DNA from: Catenaria anguillulae PL171
Taxonomy: Eukaryota > Blastocladiomycota > Blastocladiomycetes > Blastocladiales > Catenariaceae
Direction: 5' to 3'
Length of the DNA: 26,170 nt
NCBI GenBank assembly: GCA_002102555.1
Contig: MCFL01000325.1
Location: 1 to 26,170, forward strand
In this document: positions 18,256-26,170 of the stretch, piece after piece
Position numbering within the stretch: the stretch's first letter is position 1
Layout of the letters: each line of letters begins with the position of its first letter
Notes under the pieces: model-generated
Databases searched by the model: none
Seen by the model: the letters and a program-made list of their open reading frames with translations, nothing else
Told to the model about the DNA's origin: nothing
Made by a program: the position numbers and the translations under genes

Positions 18256-20352
18256 TCAAAGCACAATCTGGCCACTCATCACCAAATCCCAAATCGCCAG
18301 CGCGAAGCGGAAATCCTTGACGATACTGAGTGGATACACAAAGAATGAGTGAGTGGACAACATCAGAGACATGATTCCGCATCGAGGCGACAGTCAAGAC
18401 GTACACGAGAAACAATCCCATTGACGCAATCCCAACGCCAACCGCCAAAAACTGTGCAGACGCATACACTTCACTGTGCCCATTGTTAAAGTACGTGCCC
18501 CTGGTCCACCCAGCAACCAAATACGCCAGCCCCATCCCATAAATCACCCCGCGGGCGGGCGTCGCACTGTCGGACCAGCTGATGCCCAAACCCATGCGCA
18601 CACGGTCAATCTGCTCCTTCAACGTGCGCACGCCCACAGTGCGCTTGATGAACTTGAAGGACCACACAATACGTACAAGCAAATGTACCGCATTGGCAAT
18701 CACCAATCCGGTCGCGCCCAGCGGATATGCGGCAAATGCCGTGCCAGCAAACACGGCCGCGCCGCCAACGAGCCACATGTTTTGTTCTGCAAGGTCGTTG
18801 GGTCCCGCGACGGACGTGACAAACGCCTCGGTGATGCCATTGACGCCCAGGATCGGAATGAACCAGCAGTAAGCTGCGAGTGCGGTCGGTGCGCCCGACC
18901 AGCCGAGGTCAGCGGCGCCCCATTGGCGGCCCGCGAGGAGGAGAAGCAGCGCGCGAGAGTATTGGGTGCCAAACACAATGGCAAAGAGGCCCAAGGTGGT
19001 GTGGAACTTGATGGCAATTTCCAGCAGGGAGCGGCCCTTTGTGCGGAGCTCGTGCTTGGGCATGCGCGAAAAGAGAAGCCGGGCGGCGTCTTCGAGCGGC
19101 AGAAACACAATGCGCGCGACAATAGATCCTGTCGTGGTCGCCAAATCAAAGGGGGTGAGCGTCGGTGAATATACACCAGATAAACTGCGACAGGCACAGA
19201 GATTCGTACCGTAATTGAAAATGACCGCGTACACGCCTTGATGGTAGGGTGTGTAGAACATGGACAAGATGATCTTGTCGCCTTCGGTAAGGACGTGTTT
19301 GACAAGCGATTGCTTGAGGAACGACCAAGCGACCACGAGCAGCTCCGAGTCAAACATGAAGGTCCGCTTGCTATTCTCGCCAAGATATAGGTCAGACCAG
19401 GGTCATACGCAAGGTTCGCGAGCGCAAAAGCAAAGCGTACTTTTCCTTGACTTCCACCGTCACAGTCCTCGGGACCACCATGTCTACCTTGACATCTGTG
19501 CCGCGAATCGCATGCAAATATGCCACGACAAACCCGACCAAAAATGTCATGCCAAACGCCAACCGAGCAAACCCAAACGCAACAATCCCAAGGCTTCCAT
19601 TCTCATCGCCGCCCCAAGTCAAGTACAATGCCGTCAAGCACGATGCCGTCAATGCCGCGCCCTCCACGGCGGCCCTGGCCTTGAACTTCATGAGCGCAAA
19701 GCACATGGTATAAAACGGTTCGGAAAGCAAGTCACACATGGACCCTAGCGCGTACAGCATCACGGCCGTCTGGTACCCGGGCAAACTGAGCACGGCCATG
19801 GACGATGTAGTGTAGTACAAGTAAAGCACCCCAGCAAGCGGCACACCCACCAGCGGCGACAGCCAAGCGAGGTTGACGAGTCTTTGTAGCGTCTGCTGGA
19901 TCGGCTTGCCATTCTCATCGAGCGCGGGGACACGCAGCACGGCCAGGCGGATGGGTTCGCGAGCGAGAAAGAGCAACGTGGAAACGAGCAGCTCGAGCTG
20001 GATCGAGGCAATGCCAAAATCTCGGGCGTGACTTGGCGCAGCAGCAGCTGGTTGCAGAAAAAGGTGATGAGCTTGCTAAAGACTTGCAGGGCAAACATGG
20101 ATCCGGCGCCTGCGACTGCTGCGCGCATGACGGGCGCAGAGGCTACGGAGACGGTGTTTGATTTTTTGGAGTTGGGAGCGGCGGCCAGGCCGAGGCCATC
20201 GGCGTCGGACAAGGGGGACGTGGCCGCCGATCCGGCGTTCTTCCTGTCGGCAATGGTGGCGACAGCGTCGAGGAAGGACGGGCCGGCATTGACGACTTTC
20301 CCATGGGCTTTTCGGCTGTCGCCGGCTGTTCAGGGCTGGATGGTGTTGACAT
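18256..20352 (-). CDS. RFT1: RFT1, oligosaccharide-lipid flippase-family protein of the ER
   Basis: RFT1 is a multi-span ER membrane protein of the MOP/MATE superfamily needed for N-glycan lipid precursor (Man5GlcNAc2-PP-dolichol) supply. Family hallmarks are FALQVFSKLITFFCNQLLLR near the start, LLFLAREPIRLAVLR, SLVKHVLTEGDKIILSMF, QGVYAVIFNYG and VARIVFLPLEDAARLLFSR. Exons: 20212 (or 20352) to 19441; 19370-19210; 19128-18405; 18325-18256. Introns of 70, 81 and 79 nt have GTACGC, GTACGA and GTACGT donors with matching phases; the last exon reads IVKDFRFALAIWDLVMSG and ends in TGA. The frame breaks near 20014, where one missing G (ATTTTGGCATT) separates QVTPEIL from IASIQLELLVS. A second missing base near 20298 would join the upstream ATG (20352) to the rest; otherwise translation starts at 20212. 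Identification is firm; gene integrity is not. Confidence 0.92.
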
Positions 20353-21143
20353 TGTCTGGTGGCGACTGGTTTGTTGGACAGGACGCGCAATGAGCGAGCA
20401 TGCATGGGCAACCGGACGATATGTATCATTCAAACAACGGACAACGGAAGATATGGAGAGAGAAAAACAGCTGGGGTGTGCTCCCGTACTTGTACGCTGG
20501 ACGTCGTCATGGTGCTGGACTGCTGGCGCCCGCGGAAGGTCGAGAACATGCTTCCATCAACTGATCCTTCTTCTTCTGCAAGTATCATGCCATAACCGAA
20601 CGCCTGGCCAAGTGTAGCAAGAATATTTTTTCTTCCTCATTACATTCAACAACTCAAAGAACACTAACGCATACGGGGGGAGCCGAACGACGCACAAGCA
20701 TTGAACGCCCGATACATACAGAAAATCGGCACGGGATGCCAAGGGAAGAGAAGGAAGGATACGTCGTTACGTCTTCACCCATGCATGTAATGTATTCACA
20801 GTCGGGGGCACATTGGTGGTCGGCGGCGGCGGCACATAGAAGTGGACGCCAGGCAAAGGAAAGAACGAGGGAGAGACGAGGAAAACAAGGACAAGTATAT
20901 GACAGCAAACTATGAAAACGGAAGAGGGCAAAGCAAATCGAGAGTCAACATGGGTGGTGAGTTGCGTGGTGGGGTAAGGGCAAGTGAAAAGGAATGTAGA
21001 ATGGTCAGGCAAGGCAGGCGGCCGAATGCAAAGGAATGAATGGTCTGATCGCAGGCGGCGCGGTGGGAATGTTGCTGATGCATGTCACTTTGCAGCCGGA
21101 AGCTCATGCACCAGCGGCATGGCAGAACCAGCGTGGGTTGTGC
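20353..21143. other. Intergenic between RFT1 promoter and COX7A 3' end
   Basis: No gene recognised; open frames on both strands lack domains. It should hold the RFT1 promoter on the left and the COX7A-like 3' UTR on the right. Confidence 0.5.
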
Positions 21144-21441
21144 TTAGAAGCCGGGCTTCTTGCCGTGGCCAATCGACATGCCGACGAGGCCGTAGAGACT
21201 GTAGAGGAGGCCAGCGGTCGAGGCGGCACCGTAAATGGCGAGCCAGAAGCGGTCCTTGGGCGAGCGCGAGTAGATGAAGTTGGCAGAGGGGCCCTACATG
21301 TGGATGGAGCATGGAGTCAGCCAGGGGGCAATACCTCATGGGACGAGGACGAGGGCGAGGGGGTGACTGACTGACCTGGTAGAAGCGCTGGAGCTCGGGG
21401 ACCTTGTTGGGGCGGTTGACGAACGAGTCGAGGAGGGCCAT
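21144..21441 (-). CDS. Cytochrome c oxidase subunit 7A-like, two exons
   Basis: Exon 1 (21441-21376) codes MALLDSFVNRPNKVPELQRF-YQ and exon 2 (21293-21144) begins GPSANFIYSRSPKDRFWLAI. The 82-nt intron has GTCAGT and TAG ends, a ctgac branch site and phase 0. The 71-residue product has one membrane span (about residues 38-58, YGAASTAGLLYSLYGLVGMS) followed by the basic end GHGKKPGF. This matches the COX7A plan: a short matrix helix with ELQ-x-FYQ, a single inner-membrane helix with YSLYGL, and a KK-rich tail. It would be a nuclear-encoded small subunit of complex IV. The residues are too few to exclude another small respiratory-chain subunit, but the pattern fits well and the reading frame is clean. 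Confidence 0.83.
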
Positions 21442-21774
21442 TTTGACGGAATTCAACGAGTGCAATGCAATGAAGGCTGGCGGTTGACGGCTACGTTTGC
21501 GTAAGTATTGAGCGCTTGCAACGACTTCATCAAGCTTGAGTCGACGGCAGACTTGCAAAGCAGCCGAATGGCAAACCTTGAGCATCGATGAGATCACGTG
21601 GCCAAACCCCATTTGGATCGGCGGCCAACGCGGTTGCCTGTTGCGAACGGCGTTTGACATCAATTCGTCCATAGAGCGTACATACGCGATATGTTATGAA
21701 GGTGCAAATCATGGCCCCGGAGGTGGAAACACACTAGAAGCAATAGACGAGTTCAACAGTCCTTACCAACAAAA
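21442..21774. other. Divergent promoter region
   Basis: This lies between the COX7A-like start (minus) and the CUE-like gene (plus), about 330 bp, and presumably holds promoters for both. A plus-strand frame from 21536 runs through it in a different frame from the downstream exon; it may supply an alternative N-terminus. Confidence 0.4.
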
Positions 21775-23507
21775 GTGTCAGCAAAAGACGGCTTGGGACG
21801 TTATCGCACACGCCAGCCGACCAAGACAAAATCCAATTCCTTGCCTGTGTCGCAACAAGAAGCACCACTTGTTGTTTTTCCAACGCACGTCGTCGGTTTT
21901 TCCAGCCCATGGGAATGCAAAAAGGACGGTCATGATGTCGTCATCAGTCCAATCCCCAACTTTTTCTCCACCGTGGTTAGCCGCCCATACTCTGGCGGCT
22001 ACGCAGATAGAAATGGACTTCACAACCATCCCAACACCGTGGGTCTGCACTCGCAACTGTCTGACTTGTCTGCCACAAGCTACTCCACCCGGTCGACCTT
22101 TTCCGTCCCAGCGCTGCCGCGAAACTCACAAGTGTTGACGCGTGCAATGGAGCGCCTGAGCCTGAGCCGCCGCCGGGAGTTTGAGGCTGGCAGGGCGGCC
22201 AGGATTGCAGAATGCTATCGTACTCTATCCTTTCCAGTTGCTTGTGTATGTGTCTTCAGCCATTCTCATCTCGTTTCCCTCTGATTCACCAGGTGAAAAG
22301 TTGATGGATATCCAACGGACCCAGTCGGGTTTGCACGATTGGTGCATTTCTCACGCGCACGCTGCAGGCGCTGTGGCAAGTGTACCTCCACGTACGCCAC
22401 TTCCAATTTTACCCTTGAGTATTGAGTCCAGCACCTATTCACCAGGTTTTCTGTGCTCCACGCCACAGGTGTTCTTCACGGATCGTCAGCTCCCGAACTC
22501 CCACGCGTTCAACCTCATTCATTCCGGCCACCCTCAAGTCGCGTGCACTCACATCCTGCTCCAAAGCCTCACCGGCTCGCATCGACTCAAGCTATCTCAA
22601 CTCGGAAGCCGACCTTGCCACCCTCTTTCTCGAGGTCGCGACGGAAGAGTTCATCCAGTCCCCAAACCAAACCAAGCCGCCAAGCTACCAATGTTACACT
22701 CAACACGCAAGTCGCGAAGACGCGTCCGCAGTTACCACATTGCCGCAGACAGACTCGCCCGCGACCACTTTGGCGCGTCAGACGTCAGACGCATCTGGAT
22801 TCCATGACCATTCCAATCCCCGCGACAGTGGCGGAGCCGGCGATGCAAATCAGGGCCCAATCCCACCTTCCAAAGATCAAGAGCCCGGAAAAGTCGTTAC
22901 CATGAGAGCACCTCGCCGTTCGCAGGCTGGCATGCCATCCCAAACGTCTTGTCGCTTGACCTACACGCACCAGTATCCCGATCGCCCCTTCACCGGCACA
23001 TATCCTTGCTCCACCAGAAGACAGGATGCCGGTATCCTTGGCCGGCTCTCTACCATCTTTCCATACCACACGCCAGACCAGCTCGCCGAAGCACTTGTTG
23101 AAGCCTCTGGCAACGAGTTTGGTGCGATTGCCGTGCTGCTCAAGGGCGAATCGCTGCGCAAACGTGGAAACACCATTGGTGACGCGAGCGCCATTCATCG
23201 GCGCGGTACCAGTGTTGCCTTTTCTCAACATGGGCGTGCTCTCAGCACAGGAACTGCATTGAGTGTTGGCGGGAGAAAGGTTGGGGCTCGGGGCGAGGTT
23301 GAAGAAGAAACGCAAAGGGCTGGCCAGAAGGATCAAGGACTTGTTTCGCCGGACTGGCGTGAAACTTTGTATCACCCGCTCCACCCCACCAGCAGCACTG
23401 GGCGGCTGGTTCGCTTACTCAGGCATTTAAAATTTGGAATTCAGGTTTTCCCTTACTCCAAGCACTTTCTCGATAACTTTTTTTGTTCTTATGTACCCAT
23501 TCTCTAA
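21775..23507 (+). CDS. Unrecognised multi-exon protein with CUE-like domain
   Basis: The gene model is approximate. Exon 1 (from ATG 21775 to about 22243) is Ser-rich and contains ERLSLSRRREFEAGRAARIA. A 49-nt intron (GTGTATGT to ttcaccag, 22244-22292) joins it in phase to EKLMDIQRTQSGLHDW. A second intron probably ends at 22445. Later coding lies in another frame and includes YLNSEADLATLFLEVATEEF, so one base may be missing near 22570. Toward the end GRLSTIFPYHTPDQLAEALV followed by EASGNEFGAIAVLLKGES fits a CUE domain, with its Phe-Pro and di-Leu signatures; CUE domains bind ubiquitin. The last frame stops at 23507, though the extreme C-terminus may be spliced differently. Overall identity is unknown; the CUE call is the only functional hint. 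Confidence 0.55.
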
Positions 23508-23759
23508 TCCCCTTTCCTTCTCCTATCCGAACTCTCTGTCTTGGACAATATTGAAGGCCGACCACACTCTTGAATACACTCCACCACGGTTTCACGTGAG
23601 GTAGATCCTTCACTGTGTACAATAAATCTATTGAAAGCTTCATTCCCGTGATCGCGGTTGTGGAACTACATGATTCCGTGTCTCTCATGTTTCTCTACTT
23701 CAGCCGCATTTGGCCTCACCGCCCATGACTTGATGAGTTCATAACCTGATAACGCCATC
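23508..23759. other. Intergenic
   Basis: This is the 3' flank of the CUE-like gene. No gene or motif is seen; AT content rises locally around 23590-23650. Confidence 0.5.
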
Positions 23760-23969
23760 ATGGACCCAGGCATGGCCACCATCAACCTGGGCCGAATGCC
23801 TTTTGTGAACCCGCAGCACCTTCAGTCCTCCACACGTGTCCTGCGAGCTGCCAAATCGATCCAGACCTGTTGCCGCCATCCTGTTCGGTATTCACACCCG
23901 CCGTCGATGATGATGATGATGCGATACAGCCGCCGACGGCCGATGATACGTCTGGACTCGCGTCCTTAG
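23760..23969 (+). CDS. Small hypothetical ORF
   Basis: A 69-codon frame begins MDPGMATINLGRMPFVNPQH and LQSSTRVLRAAKSIQ. After a GATGAT repeat near 23908-23922 the neighbouring frame looks more coding-like (DDDDDAIQPPTADDTSGLAS, running to TGA at 24022), so a one-base change may separate the two halves. It would then be an acidic protein of about 87 residues converging on the carrier gene. I do not recognise it, and it could be spurious. Confidence 0.28.
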   Translation: MDPGMATINLGRMPFVNPQHLQSSTRVLRAAKSIQTCCRHPVRYSHPPSMMMMMRYSRRRPMIRLDSRP

Positions 23970-24044
23970 CACATCAATGGATTCGACACGCACACGCCCG
24001 CGCCGCCAGCAATCGATGCTGACACGGCATTCACTCCTGCGGCA

Positions 24045-25049
24045 TTACTTCTCTGCACGCTCCGTGGTGCCTAGCCCGCGCGCAATGGCCTTCTTTGTGT
24101 ACTCGTACACGCCAAAATACACTGCGCCGGACGGGCGTACGCTAGCAAGTGAGGGGCGAGGCCGCAATAGAAGCCGCGGATCCTTGGTGCCGATAGATGG
24201 ACGGGCAACGTCGAGGGCGTGGCGGTATTGGTATTCCGAGTGGTGAAACGAAAACTTTGGTTGCATCTGGAGACGCTGCGATATCATGTCGGCTGGAAGG
24301 TAGAAGCAAGCGGAGATGGATCCGCCGTGAAGCCTGCGAGCGAGTGGCATGCAAATCTTGTAATGGCGTCAGCGGAGCAGATGGGTTGCTGGTGTAGCTT
24401 CGTGCGAGTTGGTCGTGAGATGGTGGGTGTATTCGTATGAAGCATAGTATGTGGATTGGGCGGGGAATGAGCCGAGCACGGACGGCAAGATACCGCGATA
24501 CAGACGGCGGAAACCTGTGGGAAAGACGCTGTGATTCCTCAGACAAATCGGACGAGAATCCATCGTGTGCAATCATCAACCCACCTTCCTGCTGAATAAT
24601 TCGTCGAACCATGATATGACACCCCGTTGGTGCGTGATCTGGCCAAACGTGAAGTCTGTCAGTGCATTTCAAGCTATGGGCTTTCCGAGTCATGCACTTC
24701 TATCGTCGCGCACATTGTCTGCTTGCATGCGAGTACGTAAGACCTCAAATGGTACATGATCGAATCAACCATGAATACAAATCCACTCCCATATAGCAAG
24801 TAGCTCGACAGATCCATATCGTCCCAGGTAGTCGATATGCTACTGGCAAGGGCGTTTTGGTCGCCTCGTATGGCGGAGCCAGCGCGGCCGGGAGCCGGGT
24901 CCCAAGGCGGCGGGTATGCTGAAGCCGTAAACACGGGTAGTCCAAACGACGACGAGTCGATGGCGTTGCCGAATCGGGGGAAAGTAGGCATCTTCGGCCG
25001 GGGCGCTTGATGCCGATTCGTCCGATATGTGTGCTATGATTGCATCCAT
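24045..25049 (-). CDS. SLC25A44-like mitochondrial carrier, several frame disruptions
   Basis: The start is MDAIIAHISDESASSA (ATG 25049). Carrier sequence begins with TTWDDMDLSSYLLYGSGF, like the W-x-D/E-LD opening of SLC25A44 relatives, and continues MYHLRLHV across an 88-nt intron (24743-24656, phase 2). Then GCHIMVRRIIQQEG leads over a 70-nt intron (24584-24515, phase 1) into FRRLYRGILPSVLGSFPAQS. Later segments are FACHSLAGF, YLPADMISQRLQMQ, RGFYCGLAPHLLAYARP and SGAVYFGVYEYTKKA, stopping at TAA 24045. These are the three repeats of a mitochondrial inner-membrane solute carrier; the substrate may be branched-chain amino acids by homology to SLC25A44. Frame changes occur near 24978 (C5 run), 24385, 24320, 24170 and 24135. 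That many breaks mean a pseudogene or a poor stretch of assembly. Confidence 0.8.
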
Positions 25050-25321
25050 GGCGCGAATGAGTCGTGAGGCATGTTTTTTCTTGTCGCTTTGCTACATAAT
25101 GCTGTTGATTTTGCCCTGAGCAGAGGAAACGGATGGTTTGATCGGAGTTTTTGTTCGCACACTACATTGACATGCGATGTTGAATCACGTATTCCTTATC
25201 CCCCCTTGTCCGCATCAGTAAATGCAACACTTGTCGTTCCATCGTCAGCACGGGGAACCCCAAAAGTTATTGAAATTTTTTTCAGCAACCCGTGCCATCA
25301 TCGAAGTTTTACTCGTGTCAT

Positions 25322-26170
25322 ATGACCGACACCATCACGGCACCAGGCCCAGTTCCTCCAATCGACACAATGGGATCGATCCAGTCAAGAAAAGGGGAGC
25401 GAGTGGACAGCGCATTCCCCCAAGTCCAATTTCAGAAACGGAAACAGAAAATGACCCGCTGAATACTCTTACGGCGTTTCGGGACGGGTTCGCTGCGGCA
25501 TTACAGCAACTCGGCGTTGGCGTGGACGCAGAGTACACTGCAATACTTACATCTGCTGCATCACAAGAGTCAACACGTGCATTTATCGTGCACTACCTCG
25601 TCATGGACAATTTTGCTCATGTCCGCAAGACATTTGACAATGAATCAGCTGCTTCCATGGCAATCATTCGACTGTGTGTCAGCGGCTTGAAGTTTATCGT
25701 TGACACTTGTGCCAAACTGGTGATCGCTCAAGCTCCTCTTCCGCCCTCAATCTCGTTGCTCCCACGTTGCGCATCTTCAGCCGGCTCCCGAGCGCGTGTG
25801 GCCCATGTGCACGACGCTTGCAATCGGACTCTTGTGCACGACACTGCGCGACGTTATTGGCCTGTCGACGATCGGTGGGCCAGCGAGCCCAGATGCTGGC
25901 GTTCACCTCGTCGCAACAATTGCCAATTTGGCCCTCATTGATGCGCTCGTGGCCCGCTTCACGCCTTGCAAGTGGTTCCCATCCTCATTTCACGAATTCG
26001 CCACGTTTCTCAGCGCAAGATTGCGTTCATTGAGCACCTCGCAGCCTTGTCGAACCTGTGCTGCTTTGAAACGTCCTTTTTGCGGGATGTCGTGGCGTGC
26101 AACGGTCACCTCGCGATACAAACAGGCACTCGCAAGGTATCCTACGGAGGTATTCGACAGAGAGGTTTTG
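25322..26170 (+). CDS. Unrecognised, probably alpha-helical repeat protein, N-terminal part
   Basis: ATG 25322 opens MTDTITAPGPVPPIDTMGS, and coding runs off the right edge. The rest lies in successive frames: SETETENDPLNTLTAFRDGF, STRAFIVHYLVMDNFAHVRK, ALNLVAPTLRIFSRL, WPMCTTLAIGLLCTTLRDVI, LVATIANLALIDALVARFT, VVPILISRIRHVSQRKIAFI and EHLAALSNLCCFETSFLRDV. The spacing of hydrophobic helices suggests a HEAT or armadillo-type fold, which is inference only; I cannot name the family. Four changes, each equal to the loss of one base, lie near 25420 (C5), 25718, 25789 and 25965. The start is 272 bp from the divergent carrier gene, so the two may share a promoter region. Confidence 0.6.

Noticed and set aside
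16074-22022. A 16-base match (atagaaatggacttca) at the start of secreted paralogue B and near 22010
   Set aside because: No similarity extends beyond it and the reading contexts differ, so it is probably chance.

Overview
This looks like a piece of a fungal nuclear genome. Genes sit on both strands, and several are cut by short GT-AG introns (about 49-93 nt) with ctgac/ttaac-type branch sites. The recognisable genes are eukaryotic: a mitochondrial PDK/BCKDK-type kinase relative, RFT1, a fungal universal stress protein, a nuclear COX7A-like subunit and an SLC25 carrier. An early-diverging (chytrid-like) fungus is my best guess from the GC-rich coding style, the short introns and the LINE architecture, but that is inference.

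Layout. 1-765: C-terminal part of a PDK/BCKDK-like protein (+) in which two of the three ATP-binding boxes are unrecognisable. About 1367-9540: a large non-LTR retrotransposon (LINE) on the minus strand, with ORF1 (CCHC knuckle, coiled coil) and ORF2 (APE endonuclease, reverse transcriptase, RNase H, C-terminal CCHC). Its apparent 3' tail (1367-1457) recurs at 10123-10211. Each tail copy is followed, 51 nt on, by a tRNA-type B box; the copy at 10050-10120 is a clear tRNA-like sequence. 10215-10427: an orphan C-terminal exon (-). 10428-13721: mostly without supported genes, with a tRNA-like double-hairpin locus near 13.1 kb. 13722-16092: two tandem paralogues of a secreted, probably GPI-anchored cysteine-rich protein, the first badly disrupted. 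16723-17517: universal stress protein. 18256-20352: RFT1. 21144-21441: COX7A-like. 21775-23507 (+): unrecognised gene with a CUE-like domain. 24045-25049 (-): SLC25A44-like carrier. 25322-end (+): unrecognised, probably helical-repeat protein, divergent from the carrier.

A theme runs through the window: many otherwise convincing coding regions are broken by single-base frame changes, often in short homopolymers (RFT1, the carrier, the 25.3 kb gene, both secreted paralogues, the LINE). The universal stress protein and COX7A read cleanly. Either the assembly has residual indel errors or several genes are decaying, and this must be settled before any gene is called a pseudogene. The most interesting biology is the LINE tail / tRNA-like association at fixed spacing, which suggests a tRNA-gene-targeting LINE, and the PDK-like protein that seems to have lost its ATP-binding residues.
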